In this document: piece by piece, positions 12,678 to 25,970 of the stretch
How positions within the stretch are numbered: position 1 is the first letter of the stretch
Layout: every line of letters starts with the position of its first letter
Translations under genes and position numbers: made by a program
NCBI RefSeq assembly: GCF_014805625.2
Contig: NW_023998414.1
Location: forward strand, 28,101,511 to 28,165,510
DNA: 64,000 nucleotides
Reading direction: 5' to 3'
Origin: Glossina fuscipes
Lineage: Eukaryota > Arthropoda > Insecta > Diptera > Glossinidae
The notes under the pieces: model-generated
Databases searched by the model: none
The model's input: only the letters and a program-made list of their open reading frames with translations
What the model was told of the DNA's origin: nothing

Positions 12678-15009
12678 CTTTTATATAAGAACGATTCCGA
12701 TTTGTGGACATAATGCCAAAGAAGAAGATATAAGAGTGACATTTACTTATGTGTTATCCCCGTGTTGCGGAGAGTATTCAAAGTTCGTCTCACAGTGTAT
12801 AAGTTATTTATTTATTCATTTGAGCTTATGTTAGTTAGCCAGCTTTAGCTTTTGTCAGGCTATTGATTTTGATGGACATTGGTCAATTGTTGATTTTTCA
12901 CATGATTTCACTTTAAATAAAAGTTACACTCGCTTCGTGTCATTCATTTGCGTTCAAATTAAAAAGCTATTGAATTATTTACATAGTTCATGGGGAAATG
13001 TCAGCATTACATTGGCATATATAGAGTAATAACTTTATTGGCAGTGACAGAAAATGTAATACTAACGTAGTTCAAATGTCAGCTGGTTAACTGAAATTGA
13101 TAGATGAAAGGAGGAAGTAAGGTGTTTGTCAAAGTCTTGAGCACGAAAACGCAGTATTTATAATACATTTCATTAGTTCACTTAAATTCAGCATAAATCG
13201 CATAATGGCAATGGGAAAAAGATTATTTTTATTTCATGACAGTTAAAAGAATTCACTTTCATATTATCGTAACAATAATGTAAAAATAATTTTATTTATA
13301 TCGATCGATAACTTCACAGTACCAACAGCAGTTCTTCATCATAAAAGCAATTTACATAATCTTCCCGAATACTTCATCTCTTTGAAACTCTTTGTTACAA
13401 GCTTAAGAAAAGTGTTTTCTTCACACTGTTTTTGCTATGTCCGCGAAAGAAAGTCGATAGGATAATGTTAAGCGAATCGACGACATGAGTTATATTAAGC
13501 CCATACATTTAATCGGTTCGCTGACTAAGTCTCGTGGGGAAAATATCGATCACAGGCCAACAAGCTGTTGCAAATACCTGACATATCTGTGACGTCGGAC
13601 TAGGGCATACATGTGTGTGGCGGTTTGGGGTGACGAACGAATTGGAAAAAAAAAAAGAAAAAAAAAAAAAGACAACACCGAAGCCTTGCTCTTTAATATT
13701 TTTTGGTATAAATTTAAATATTTGTTTTTGCTTTTTTTTTCCAATTATATCTAAAAAGATAATGGAATGGCAAGGTGAGGAAAGTCATGCAAGTTATTGT
13801 CCCCCAATGGGAAGAATATAACATTACAAATATATGATTTAAGTGTATTGAGTCTGATAGCGACTTATGTGACTTAAGGAGTCAAAGACATGCGATCATA
13901 CGTATGTAATAACAATGTTGCTTTGCTCTAGGGCGCGTTAAATTTTAAAATTCATTAATTTTGTATTATAATCAAAACTATATAAAAATAATTAATCGTT
14001 TTTTTTACGCAATGACGCAGTAACTCTTGTGTTGGCTGATCATTAACCGTAGGAGATCAGATCAATCTTTTTTTGAAACAAACAAAAAAAAAAAAAACAA
14101 AAAAAATATTAATAATAATAATAATAAGTAGAATAAAATAAAATATAACTAATTCCCTTCTATACGCTGCTGCTTAAAAGAAGAAATTGTCAATGATGAC
14201 TCAGGTTATTGATAAATGTTTCATTGAATTTAATTAAAATCTTGACATTTCTTACCTTAAGCCTTAAATAACATACGTGTTGTTCTTTCTTCTTTCTTCT
14301 TTTTTGTTCTATGTTTTTTTTTTTGTTTTAAATTTGTTAAATAAGAGAGAAACGTTTTTTTTCTTATTAAAAGTAGTTTTCATTTCTTAGAGACTTTTAT
14401 ATTTACAACTTGAAAGAGGTGCCGATAATAAATGATGTTAATGACGACGTTCAAATGATGGCGCTTAGATTTTATTATCATTGGCAATGAGTTTGCAAAA
14501 AAAAAGAAAGAAATAAAAACAAAAAAAGAATAAAACGTTACACACAATCATAAAATCAAACTGTTTGATTAATGGAACTTGAATGCATCGAGCAAAGCAA
14601 GATTAGTTTAGAGAATCAAACAGCTGACAGCTTAGAGCCTTAGAGAGAGCAAGCATATTATATATGCCAGTTTAAGGTTTAGTCATCTCGTGTAATCTCT
14701 AGAGATTTCTTGGAGATTCTTCTTGAAATCTTGCATACCATGCAGTAGCCACCGCTGCGATAATTACAAAGTTGACAAACGTTTACAAAGCTACCTTACA
14801 ATTTTCCTGTACGCTCGACTGAAAACCGTGGTCACGATCAATCACCTCAATTAACAATTGCATGCACTTGTCCATGTCTTCTATGTTATGTTTATGAGAA
14901 TATCTATGCAAAAAAACAATTAATTGCGGATCTTGTTTTTTTTTTTTTGTTTCTTAATCCATTGTCGTTAGGAGTTTTCGTTACAGTTACAGGTGACGTT
15001 AATTTTCTT

Positions 15010-15061
15010 TAGGCTTCAGGCTGAAGGCTTCAATCTTCAGGCTTCAGGCTTCAGGCTTTCT
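15010..15061. repeat. Imperfect TTCAGGC heptamer repeat
   Basis: Several TTCAGGC/TTCAATC units in near tandem; three in a row at the right end. Confidence 0.9.
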
Positions 15062-15724
15062 CTTTTGTAATTGCGCACATGCTGTGTACACTTTTATTTC
15101 ACTTCATTCTTTTTTTGTCATTCGGTCCATAGCGCATGGCGCTAAGCATAAAAAAGATTGTCCGTTGTTCATTTTGAAGCTGATTCATTCGGCTTTTTCC
15201 TGATGATCTATTTTACTATAATTATTTCTACGCAAAGTCTACATCATCTTCGCTTGGATGCTCTTCTCTTGTTACATCTTTTGCCGCTTGGCTTATACTG
15301 ATGATTAATTTAATTCTTCTTGTTTTATGTTTTCTCCTTTTTTTTTTTTTTTTGTCTCTTGCTTTATACAATGGAATTTTTATTTATTTAATTTTATGGA
15401 TATTGGGATTACATTTAAACTATTGTTAATCTAATTGTTTCTTAGTTCTGTTTTCATTTGACGAGAAGTTTCCCTGTTTCAAAATAATAAGACGAATTTG
15501 CATATAGTCGGGTTAACCGCTTGTTTTAGATGAAATTTTGGGAATTTTTAATTTGAGAAATTGTTTCACATGAAACTATCAAGTTTTAAGCCTAAGCCAC
15601 CTCCCACAACACAACAGATCAAGAACAAAGAACATGGCGAGCATTAAAATAAATCTTACGTAATAATGTAAAATACGTGTTTCCTCGGAAATCCATACAA
15701 TATGCCTAGACAAAGGAATAAAAC

Positions 15725-15762
15725 TTTCACCGAAGAACGAAACTTTCATCCGAAGAACGAAA
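15725..15762. repeat. Short tandem duplication
   Basis: CCGAAGAACGAAA preceded by AACTTTCA occurs twice in tandem with a one-base difference. Confidence 0.85.
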
Positions 15763-16229
15763 ATCTCAGGCAAATTAATACTGGCTTAAGCCAGTGTATG
15801 TCATTGATAAATCAGATCACTCTATCATTAATCGCGTGAGATTGCTCTGGCGTTTGATTAAAATATTTGAGGTACGCTGCCTTAAAACAAAATTTAGCAA
15901 AAAATACTCGGACCTAGAGGGATGCCAATCGTAGATCGTTGTCTGTGGCGTAGTTGTCATGCGCTTTACAACAATACGACGAGGACACTTGGATAGGTTA
16001 AGGGATCATCAGTGCATTACGCTGATTAAAAACGCTTCAAATCACTCAGCTTGCGGATGTATGTAAATCCGCGAAAACCTGCGATCGATTCAAGTTTAAT
16101 TAAACCGATCGATTCAGAATCACTTTCTGGATGCCATATAAAGATTCCCTTTTTCGTAGAAAAGGTCATATGCCTCTCATAAATTTGGCTCAATCGGTCC
16201 AAATACAAAATGCCGAAATACTATTAGTT

Positions 16230-16475
16230 AGTCATTTTTGTTGAGAAATGTCGAGAACTGGAGTTTCTTTCCATATAACGACTTTTCAAAACGGGACGTT
16301 ATATGAGGAGTGGCGTTAACAGTTTTCTATAGCGTTCGTCCTTCGCATGGACAGACATTAGACGACCAGACAGTCTTAAATCGATTCACAAAATGATTGT
16401 GAACGGGTCGGTATATCTTAACCGCAAAAACTTAATATACCCTGTCCGACAAGTGTTGTAGGGTATAATAACAAC
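16230..16475 (-). mobile_element. DINE-1/INE-1-like fragment with 5' terminal hairpin, different subfamily
   Basis: Reading the minus strand, it opens with TATACCCTACAACAC, then GGACAGGGTATATTAAG, a TATACCC/GGGTATA hairpin like the start of INE-1, then AATCGATTTAAGACTGTCTGG and TAATGTCTGTCCATG. It ends in unplaced sequence containing GAACGCTATAGAAA. That last block recurs at 26625, which suggests a shared family tail. Confidence 0.6.
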
Positions 16476-16724
16476 GGCTGAAAGCCTGAAGTCTTATATA
16501 TGTAGAGACGTTTTGGATAATGAGATTATCTTGCAAGAAGGCCTAACGATTTTGAGAGGATTAACCGAGAATGTCTGCGTGTGGAAAAGTCTTTGAAGTC
16601 TTAATCTAATGTGTATTGAGGAATAACAAAGGTTTCGGCTTGAGCTGCATATAACAAGCGCTAAATGCTATTAAATGCCTTTAAAAAAATCTGCGAAATT
16701 ATTACTAAATATTTTTTCGAGGCG

Positions 16725-16770
16725 ATGGTGGAAAAGTCTATAGCGGCCAAAATGGAAAGTCTATAGCGGC
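16725..16770. repeat. Short tandem duplication
   Basis: AAAGTCTATAGCGGC occurs twice within 40 bases. Confidence 0.85.
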
Positions 16771-17128
16771 TGGGAAGAAATTGCCTACTTTCATGATAGT
16801 AAGTATTGGAAAAGTTGCAAAGACCTTCGTGACTTTGGGTGCAAAGAGTTCTCAAGCCATTTTCTAATATATTTTAATAGCGGGTACGCAAAAATGCAAA
16901 ACTCTTTCGGAAAATCTTCCCGCGCCCATACGCAATTTATGAAGCCAGTTTACTTAATTGGCATCAAAGTTTTCTGTATCGATATCATATCTCGGCTGCT
17001 AATGATATAAATAATTGTAGTCTCGTCTTTCTGATTGTACCCAAAACTGGTTATACGATATTTTATAATATGGTTTTAGTGTGAGTCTGTGCCTTTAAAT
17101 ATATATCTTGATCTTCTTCGCTTCCACT

Positions 17129-17211
17129 GTCTCTTTCTCTCTCTCTCTCTCTCTCTCTGAGTGTGTGTCTCTCTCTCTGTGTGTGTGGCTCTGTGTGTGT
17201 CTCTCTCTCTG

Positions 17212-17256
<45 letters not shown>
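17129..17256. repeat. Compound (CT)n / (GT)n microsatellite
   Basis: A (CT)n block, then alternating short GTGTGT and CTCTCT blocks, then a long (GT)n block with one T interruption. 128 bases of strictly alternating Y-R or Y-Y dinucleotides. Confidence 0.97.
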
Positions 17257-17258
<2 letters not shown>

Positions 17259-18394
17259 GCGAGTTAATCCTTATAATGATGAATGTATCCAACTAAATCC
17301 GTCATTGTCAACGTTTTCCGCTTAAACATTTCGTGCAACAACACTTGATGAATGTTCACGTATTGTATTCTATTGTTTGCATTTAGGCTCGTTGGGCATG
17401 TTATGTTAGACGGGTTGCGTGAAAGCCTTCTTCGCTTATACACAGTACAGTAAATATTATTTTGTCTTGTTTGAATTGAGTGCAATTTGAAATGAACAAC
17501 TGTTGCCTCATTCAATCAATTGCGTTGGGTCGACATGTAACAACAATATGTTAACGTTTTTCCTTTAATTTTTGTTAAATACAGATTTCTTCGAAGCATA
17601 TTACTTCTCACACAATCAGCTCAATGATATTATTATTCTTTATATTAATATACATTTTGATACAGAGAGCGTCATGTTATTGTCGTTCTTCTTATTATTG
17701 ATTTCTTCATAATTTAATTGATAAACGTTTTGTTAAAAATCTTTGGTTGTCTGAAATGTCATGCAGTTCTGATAATGAACAAAATGTCACACTTGTATAA
17801 ATTTTCGACATATGTCAATTTTTTTTTTTTCATTTTCTTTTCTAGAATTTTTACAAGCCTTTATATTATCAAGATTAAAATAATGCTTAAAGATTGTATG
17901 CGCACGGAATGAGATGGAGAACATATTTATGCATCTGCATATATGTACATAGTTATTTAACGTATAGTGTGGAGTTTATCACAAGCAGGCACTCACAGTA
18001 GGAGTCGAAGTCGGATTGATTGCAAAAATTTTAGTATTCGCGAACAGTTAATCTTGTACGAAGATATGCCAACACTTGTTACATATCGTAATGTAATAGT
18101 CATCTCGTTATAATCAATTGCAACTGATTAGTTGTTGTAATCGACTTGATTTACTTTAACTTTGTCCCCAAAAAAAAAAAAAAAAAAAAAATTGAATCAG
18201 AATCAAAATAAAAAAAAATTATGATCGATTGTGAACAAGTGTTTTATACACACTTACCACTTATATCCTAGAAACGACTAATTGAAAAAAGAGAAAGTTT
18301 TCATGCTCTACACCTTTGGGTAGGCAGAGTTGAGTTTCTCAAAAAAAAAAATGATATTGTGTGACTGCTGTAGCTTATGGATAATGGGTAGAGA

Positions 18395-19263
18395 AGCCAG
18401 ACAGATGGATAGAATAGCGTTATATATATTCAGAACCGAAAAGGTAGCTTCAGAGACCCCCAAAAATGTAGATATTCTTGATCAGCATAAAATTCTAAAT
18501 CGATTGTCCGTCTGTCCCGTTATATGGCTACCTGTCTGCCTGCCTGTCTGTGTAACGTCTACGGTAAAATGTTTCCTGATTGCAATAACGAGGAGATATC
18601 GGCTTCAAATTCGGCAGGAATATTAAAAATCAATAACTTATATGGATTAAAGGACACGCCCACAGTAGTACGTGAATTGAGAACACTTCTGTTTTCGAAA
18701 GGTAAAAAATTGGTTTTGTGTTCATTAGTCACAAACCGCAGCAGATAAACCTATATAAAAATTGAAACCTGTGTGATGCTGTAGTGATTTTACAAAAGTG
18801 GAAAAAATCGACCACGCCTACATAGTAAAATTAGTAGCGTGCTTCGGGAACAAAATCAAAGTATACATACATATTTTTGTATTAAATTCGGAGTTAACCA
18901 AGGTATGTCCGTCTGTTTGCCTATTTGTATGTCCGTCTGTCCATTTTCCCACCTGTATCTGCGGTGGTAAAAATTACGATAGCGCCTACAAATTTCCAAA
19001 AGAATTTGAATATGATCTACAAAGATCAAAGAACAAAGAACGCCTACAAAGCCCATGTGTATATGCAACAAAATCTGTGAATACCTTCGCTTGCCATGTT
19101 TTTGTGCTTGTTACTCGTAAAGTACAACACATACACCAAAGAAATTTGTCCATTTTTATTCAAATCATCTGCGTCCATCCAATAGTATAGAGCATGAAAA
19201 TTTAGTTCTTTTCTTTTTTTTTTTAGCTTTTTTTCGGACCACGGTGATGGGTATAAAAGATTC
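18395..19263 (+). mobile_element. Dimeric DINE-1/INE-1-like element
   Basis: The first half has GCTTCAGAGACCCCCA, ATTCTTGATCAGCATA, a Pro/Leu-like TGTCCGTCTGTCCC/CTGCC tract and GGACACGCCCACAGTA. CACGCCCAC is characteristic of DINE-1. The second half starts near 18800 with GACCACGCCTACATAG, repeats the TGTCCGTCTG tract, and ends with CCAATAGTATAGAGCATGAAA and GGTGATGGGTATAAAAG. Each block has a counterpart in the same order in the copy at 33012-33882. No intact protein is encoded; the open frames across it are incidental. Confidence 0.85.
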
Positions 19264-20505
19264 GGTTACGACATGTCGTGTGACGGTTTTTCGGCCGCAG
19301 TTTTAACATAACACAATATTGAAACCACACAAACTTTTCAAAGTTAGCTAACAATACTCCACGAAAGAGGCTTAACTCATAAGCTGGAATCCACTACCAT
19401 TTGTTGGTGCAGTCGTCTTGCTTGTTAAGTTTAAGCTTGTTACCTTATTACCAACAAAATTATATAACATTCATATATGTCGTTTCTGAGCCTTTCATAA
19501 AATGTTCGATTGTTCACCTGTCGGAACTCTTACAGCGAGCAAATATTGACATCGGTGGCCTGTAAAACTCCGTCTAAAACAATGAAAATTCTCAAATGGA
19601 AAATTTCGATTATTCTCTGCTCCTTGTTTTGATAAGTTTTCTGTTTCCGGTCAAGATAAAATAAATTTTAATGTGAAAGAAACTAATAAAAATGTCAAGA
19701 CGAGACACATGTGACACATTTGTCCGAAAACAACGAAATAAATTCGTATTTATTGTTATCCGATTATAGAAATGAATGAAAGAGATAAGCGCAAGTAACT
19801 AATTTAAGCTAAATATTTTGTGCAGTTGCTTAAATTATTCGTTACCTTAGTTAAATGTTAAAAACCTCATCTCGTTTCTTTGACAAAATATAAAATTTAT
19901 CCGCCATCATTAGAGTTGGTTGGCTGCTGTTGTTGTCAATTGCTTCGTTGTTTGGAAAGAAAATGAACGAAAATTCAAATAATCATCATGGAGATGGAGA
20001 TGTACTTGAGATGTCACGCTATAATGATTTTAATTTGGAAAAGCATTCGGCATTCATTACGAAAACAAAAACAAAAACAAAAAAAAACAAAAAAAAGTTA
20101 TTATAAAAACGTGGCTGAGATATTAAAAGCCTGTCATTCAAATTTATGAAATAATCAAATATATAGAAGAAGTGGAAATATGATTGAATCAATGCCAATG
20201 AAAATTAAGCATGAACGACGTCATTAAAAATCATAATTCGTCAACCCTTAATAATTTGCCATTTAAATGAAAACTTTTTAATATATGGCAGGACATTCGC
20301 TTAACTGCACACCCTTACTTATATATAACAAATGCATATACAAGTATACATATACATAACTTCTCATTCATAAGGATAAGCTATGAATCTGACTGCAGCA
20401 TGCGTCAAATGGTTGATTATTTGTTTTATATGAAAAAACCGTGTGCATATTTGTGTATGTATGTACAAGTTTGTGTATTTATGGAAATTATTCTTGTTCT
20501 TTTTT

Positions 20506-20562
20506 TATATATATACATATGTATATATATATATATATATAAATTTTTTTTTTTTTTTTTAA
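20506..20562. repeat. (TA)n followed by poly(T)
   Basis: A broken (TA)n array, then about eighteen T. Confidence 0.95.
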
Positions 20563-21370
20563 TTTTTATTTTTTTATATTTTTTTATTTATAAATATATC
20601 AAAAGGATAAATCATACAAATGCCGCTGCTTTATATGGAATGCAAAGAAAAAAAGAAAATAAAAAGAGAAAAAAAAAAAAAAATATCATAAAATGAATAT
20701 ATTCTGCCAACCTTTCGTTCATTCATTTTCATTTACATGCTCGGTCATTACAGTCATTCATGATGCTTTTGCTATGCTTTGCTTTGTTGATGACGATGAT
20801 GATCCTTGAGTTTGTTGTATACATAAACAAAGAATACAAAGAGTTGAATGCATGAATTACTTGCTGTTAGGAGGAGGAGTAGTTTCTCTTTTTTTATTTA
20901 TTTATTTATTTATTTTTTTTATTTTTATATTTTTTTTTATTTTTTTTTTATTAATAATGTCCTTTATTTCCTTGCGTGTGCGTGTTTTGTGTGTTCTCGG
21001 TGTAAGCGTGTGCATGTTGCTCATTATTTACCCAAATTTTTGCATAATGAATGTTGTCATTGAAATATTGCCCTTAAACTTTATGGGCACAAAGGCCGGC
21101 CAATCAACCACCATCAACAAGGCAGTTGCAGTATATAAGCTTGTATATTAAAAAATCTCTTGAACTCTTCCACTTTCCTTGATAAAGTTCTCAAGTCAAC
21201 AGTTATGTTTGTGCATATGTATTTTAGTGCGTATATTCATTTATTTTTTTTTTTTTTTTATGTTTTTTTTTTTTTTTTTTTTTCTTGCTTTTGAAATGTA
21301 TCTCTCAACCTTAAATGTGTATTCATATTACTAAAATAACATTAGAGTTTCACAATTATCATTGGCGTAC

Positions 21371-21377
21371 ATCATCG

Positions 21378-21412
<35 letters not shown>
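21371..21412. repeat. (CAT)n microsatellite
   Basis: About thirteen CAT units with one CGT near the left end. Confidence 0.96.
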
Positions 21413-22805
21413 GTTATCATTACGATTATGATCTATAACTGACAGGGTTGGCAAGGATTTTGAATTATGAAACATACGTTGTATCGCACACTAACATAAC
21501 TGCTAAAAACATTATGCCGCCAAAGTAAAGCATCGCCACTTTTTTATGTTTCATATACAGAAAAAAAAAAAAAAAAAAAAATCTTTTTTTTTCCTATAAA
21601 CGAGTATTTAACATCAAAATTAATATAGAGTTCGTCGTCATTCCATACGCATACATGCACATATGTCTTTATTAAGGGAGTGCGTTTATTACCCTTTCCT
21701 GTTATATATATACATGTGTGTGTGCGTGTGTAATCAGAAATGTTTATTCCAAATATATGTTCCTCATGCTGACATACATGTACAAGGACTTAGTTAGGGT
21801 TAATCTCAAACATAATTGAAAATGTGTTTTATCTTCATTTACTTTTACTTTACCCTCTCGCTCTCATCTTCCCCATATGTTCACGCTAATTTTATGTAAA
21901 TGTAATTGAATATGTCAAAAGTATGTCATTAGTACGTTTCTGACTGTTTTTTTAGGATTATTAAGTCTTTCCTGTTTAATTGTTGTTATTATTATTATTT
22001 TTATTATTATAATATGTTTTTAATAAATATATTAATAGCAACAGACATATTGGCGGCAGATTTGTTAAACGTAGATTTCATCTGTGATTTATGCTTATTA
22101 TCACTTAACAGTCATGCCACAGTACACATCAGAAATGAAGGTTCATTTGGATGGAAAGCATTTTTCTCTTTTTTGCATAATGGATTTTGCTAAACTTACA
22201 TCCTTGCGCTCATTCACATTGCGAATGTATTTGTGGTGAGAAGATTACTTGTGATATCCTATAAAGTATTATTAGTTGAACTTAAGAGAATTTTGTGTTA
22301 AATGTGTTTTTGATCAATTAATTCTGTAAACTACGAGTCGTAGTTCTATGTGGCTTTTGGAAATATTTGTACTTGCGATCGCGATTCAAGTTCAAGTTAT
22401 GGATCGGATTACAACTGGTTTAATGTTCAAACCGTTAAGGCTGTATATGCGAACAGTCAAGTTTCTTTCTAAATTTTTGCGACGCCACACTTCCTGTCAT
22501 TTTTTTTTTTCCCTTCACTTTCTATCTATCTATTTCTAGCAATAGATAAAAAGTAGACATACGAATGGACATAGTGACGGACAGGATAAGTTATAACGGC
22601 TTACAATTTTCGACTAATCAACGAATGCCTGTCTATATATACTTCACGTACTTTTATGTGACGCTAATATATGCAAAAATGATAGATAAGAAACATATTA
22701 AAATCGGATCGATACGTTATGATGAAATACGAAAGGTATTAAAGTCAGGTTAGATTCATTCTTTCGATATATATTGCAAATCATATCGTATATAATTGAA
22801 ACCAT

Positions 22806-22880
22806 GTGATGACTCAGTGGATTCGTAGGTAAATCCGCTACGTCTTAAGCGGGCTACAAGAGAGCTAGATCGATTCTCTT
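22806..22880 (+). repeat. tRNA-like sequence, probable SINE head
   Basis: A-box-like TGACTCAGTGG (22810-22820), a possible anticodon arm CCGCT/AGCGG around ACGTCTTA, and B-box-like GATCGATTCT (22868-22877) give the Pol III promoter spacing of a tRNA-derived element. The acceptor stem does not pair and the loop has eight bases, so a live tRNA is unlikely. Confidence 0.4.
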
Positions 22881-24245
22881 ATTCACTCCAAGTAAGCGTA
22901 CATACGTGCCTACCTCACTCTAGTGCGTATTGGTCATCAGATATCATATCAAACCTAACATACTGATCTCTTTAAAATTCTACTAACAAAAAAAAAAAAA
23001 AGAAAACTCTATAGCCACCGCCATCCACCCTAGACGGGTTGCATGCTTTGGGCAACCAATCTTAAATAAAGTGGAAGAATTTGTCTAAAAACATTTCATT
23101 TTATGACTTTGTTGCAAAAGTAAATAAATTGATTACAAAAGTATTTGAAAACATTTGCAAAAAACTGAATCAATATAAAAATAAAGCTCGACGTTTTGAT
23201 GGCGTCATGGATGGAAACAAATGTTTATCTTTTTCGAACGGGCGATGGAAATTTCGTCGTCACGAACTAAAATAGATGTGTAACGTAATTCTTTGGGGGT
23301 TGGTGTGTCTGTAAGGCAATCGTGGATTATCTTGCATCGTCCAAGTAGTGCAGATCGTCCCCATAAGGTAAAGTTTTTCGATTTAAACAGTTGCCATAAA
23401 GGTATCTTTCTTGCTCGCGCGACATTGCCACACGACATACATCTTTAATGAATGATTCAGCAAAAATCGAATTTATCTAAATATTTGCTACATCTCATAT
23501 ACTATCGAAAGCTTCACTATGAAGACGTAGTCCGGACGTTAAGCCTGAAATACATATAAACTTACTGGATACTGGCTTCCAAGTTATTCCTAAAACTCAT
23601 TTCAGAAAGCATTGTACGAAAAGAAAATGGCCTGAAAGACGATTTTTGCATAAACCTTCGGTATTTTATTGATCACAATATTCTAAGCATATATCTTTTG
23701 CATTGAAAACATCTACAGTACATAAGCAACATACAAAGCAACAGGATTAGATATCTTTTATTAACGATTGTAATAACGACGATGAATTTTCCGTATGGTA
23801 ATTGCCGAAAAAAGGCGTAACTGAGCTCCTTTCTATGGTAATCAAACTATTCATTATTTCTATAACTTTTCTTTCTATCTGATCTAATTGGTTGAGGTAA
23901 ATATGAAAAACTGCTTAGAGATATCGTGGAAATATGTAAATGAAGAACATTTGACACGACAGTGTGTTAGGGAGAAAAAAAAAAGAAGAAAAAATGCAAA
24001 TCTAATCGGCTCAATGATAAGAAGACAAAAAAAGTTAAGAAAAAAACACAAAAAAAAAAAAAAAAAAATGATGCACATTGAGATTCCATAGTGTAAAGCC
24101 ACTATATATGCAACCACGTTGGTGAAAATGTAACCTAAGTAAGCAACAAAACCACCGGCATAGTGATGTGATTGGCTTATCACAAACAGAAATCTTGACA
24201 GCAATAGCGCTACAAGCAGTTTGCAGTGTCCAAAAAAGAGAAAAG

Positions 24246-24268
24246 ACAACAACAACAACAACAACAAA
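24246..24268. repeat. (CAA)n microsatellite beside the first gap
   Basis: About seven CAA units ending 27 bases before the gap. Confidence 0.95.
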
Positions 24269-24294
24269 ACATAAAAATACTAAATAAACAAACG

Positions 24295-24394
24295 NNNNNN
24301 NNNNNNNNNNNNNNNNNNNNNNNNNNNNNNNNNNNNNNNNNNNNNNNNNNNNNNNNNNNNNNNNNNNNNNNNNNNNNNNNNNNNNNNNNNNNNN
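24295..24394. other. Assembly gap, 100 N
   Basis: Exactly 100 N, the usual placeholder for unknown length. It is flanked by a (CAA)n array on the left and a (TA)n array plus palindrome on the right, so repeats probably broke the assembly. Confidence 0.99.
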
Positions 24395-24444
24395 GACACA
24401 TGATAATGCCATCCCATTTACTGTATATATATATATATATATTT

Positions 24445-24468
24445 ATAAGCTTATATATATAAGCTTAT
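24445..24468. repeat. Perfect 24-base palindrome
   Basis: ATAAGCTTATAT followed by its exact reverse complement. It directly follows a (TA)n run and lies 50 bases from the first gap. It can form a cruciform or hairpin. Confidence 0.9.
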
Positions 24469-25067
24469 GTGATACACAAAAGCTAGACAGCTAGAACGGA
24501 GGCTTAGAGGGTGGCCTTGAAGCCCAGATAACGCCTTCTAAATTTTGCAGAAAAAAAAAAAAATAAATAAAAAAAAAAGAAGGATAAGTACGCAACAGCA
24601 GCAGCTCAGCATGGTTAACTAAATAACGCGATAACACAAAACGCACTGAAACGCTGCAGTTGTTCATCATCGTGCAGATGATGGCAATTTTCACAGATAC
24701 CACTATGCTAACAGTTAGTTGCCAGCTAATGGGAAAGTCTTGTCACGCCGCTTAACAGAGTAAAGCATGGTATAGTTCAGTCTTTGTTTTTGTTTTTATT
24801 TTTGTTTTTCTTTTTTTTTTGTTTTTATTTCTTTTCTTTTCTTTTCTTATTTATTTTGTTTAATGAATATTTCAGAGCGCCGACGGGCGCTTAATATGTT
24901 TGCAAAAACGTTATAATAAAATATCTTTAATTTAATTTCTACGTTAAAAATAAAATAATAATAAAATTTGCACTTATACGTAAAACACATTTATTATTTT
25001 ATTATGATTTGTCACCATCTATCTCGCACACAAAGCCACGGCGATCGTCCACGTTCGATGCGATCGG

Positions 25068-25132
25068 TCTCTCTCTCTCTCTCTCTCTTTCTCTGCATAG
25101 TATAATGCACACACACACACATACATACACAC
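25068..25132. repeat. (CT)n and (CA)n microsatellites
   Basis: (CT)n at 25068-25093 and (CA)n with CATA at 25108-25132. Confidence 0.95.
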
Positions 25133-25352
25133 AATATGTGATTTGCTTGGTTTGTACCCCTTTATCAGTGATCATTAGTCTTCAACAAAATTACAATATT
25201 GCGTGTTTATAGCGGCTATTTATTTTCACAACTGAAGCCTTCATTTCATATTATTCACGATAAACACATATATGTGCACGAATGCGCGTATAAGCATATA
25301 AACACTATACTACACTACACTTCCATATATATACTACTAATACATGCAAATA

Positions 25353-25418
25353 TAAAAAAAAAAAAATAAAGAAAAAGAAGAAGAAGAAGAAAATAAATAA
25401 ATAAAAAATAAATAAATA
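25353..25418. repeat. A-rich simple repeat with (AAG)n and (AAAT)n
   Basis: Poly(A), then five AAG units, then AAAT units. Confidence 0.9.
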
Positions 25419-25940
25419 GTTGTAGATGGCAAAATTTCACTATGTGTTGTCATTACAAATACATTTCCTAAGTGTGGTAGTTACTCGATTTGTTAGCTGC
25501 GTCTGCTTAATTGTAGTTCAGCGAGTATTTTTATAGTGTAACGTCGTCGCAGTCGGCTGTTGCTCTTGCGGTTGCTGTTGCTGTTGCCGTTAGTTGTTCA
25601 CTGTTCGCTGCTTATTGCTTGCTGCTTGCTAGCTGCTGCTTATTGCCGCTTGATGACGTTGATGATGCAAAAAAATAACTTATAGAATAGAAATTTTGTG
25701 AAATTAGAAAGTAGCCTCAAGTTGTTAGACAAACGGAATGACAGCTTTTTAAATGTCAGTTAAATTTTTGATACGTATAATAAGCACTTAGATCGAAGCA
25801 AGGCCAGCCATGAAAGACGAGGAGTTTGTTTAATCGCTATTTTGCATATAAGTGATATGTAAAGCAATTTTAATGCTGTCAAAGGATAATTATAAGATGG
25901 CGCGGTTAGTAGAAATTATAGCCGATCATCATCAGGCATT

Positions 25941-25970
25941 CATACATATATACATACATACATACATACA
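25941..25970. repeat. (CATA)n microsatellite
   Basis: Seven CATA-type units. Confidence 0.95.

Larger units (their letters stand above)
12266..16229. other. AT-rich non-coding DNA
   Basis: No gene seen. Contains A tracts (12654, 13648, 14081), an (AAT)n patch near 14110, the heptamer repeat at 15010 and the small duplication at 15725. Confidence 0.6.
16476..18394. other. AT-rich non-coding DNA around the compound microsatellite
   Basis: No gene seen outside the listed repeats. A22 homopolymer at 18170-18191. Confidence 0.6.
19264..22805. other. AT-rich non-coding DNA
   Basis: No gene seen. Several T tracts (20543-20562, 21245-21283) and the (CAT)n array. Confidence 0.6.

Noticed and set aside
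17095..17296. Ser/Leu/Val/Cys-rich and Thr/His/Arg/Glu-rich frames
   Set aside because: Direct products of the compound CT/GT microsatellite.
22555..22620. GACGGACAG words suggesting another DINE copy
   Set aside because: Only one short box matches; none of the ordered blocks or ends are present.
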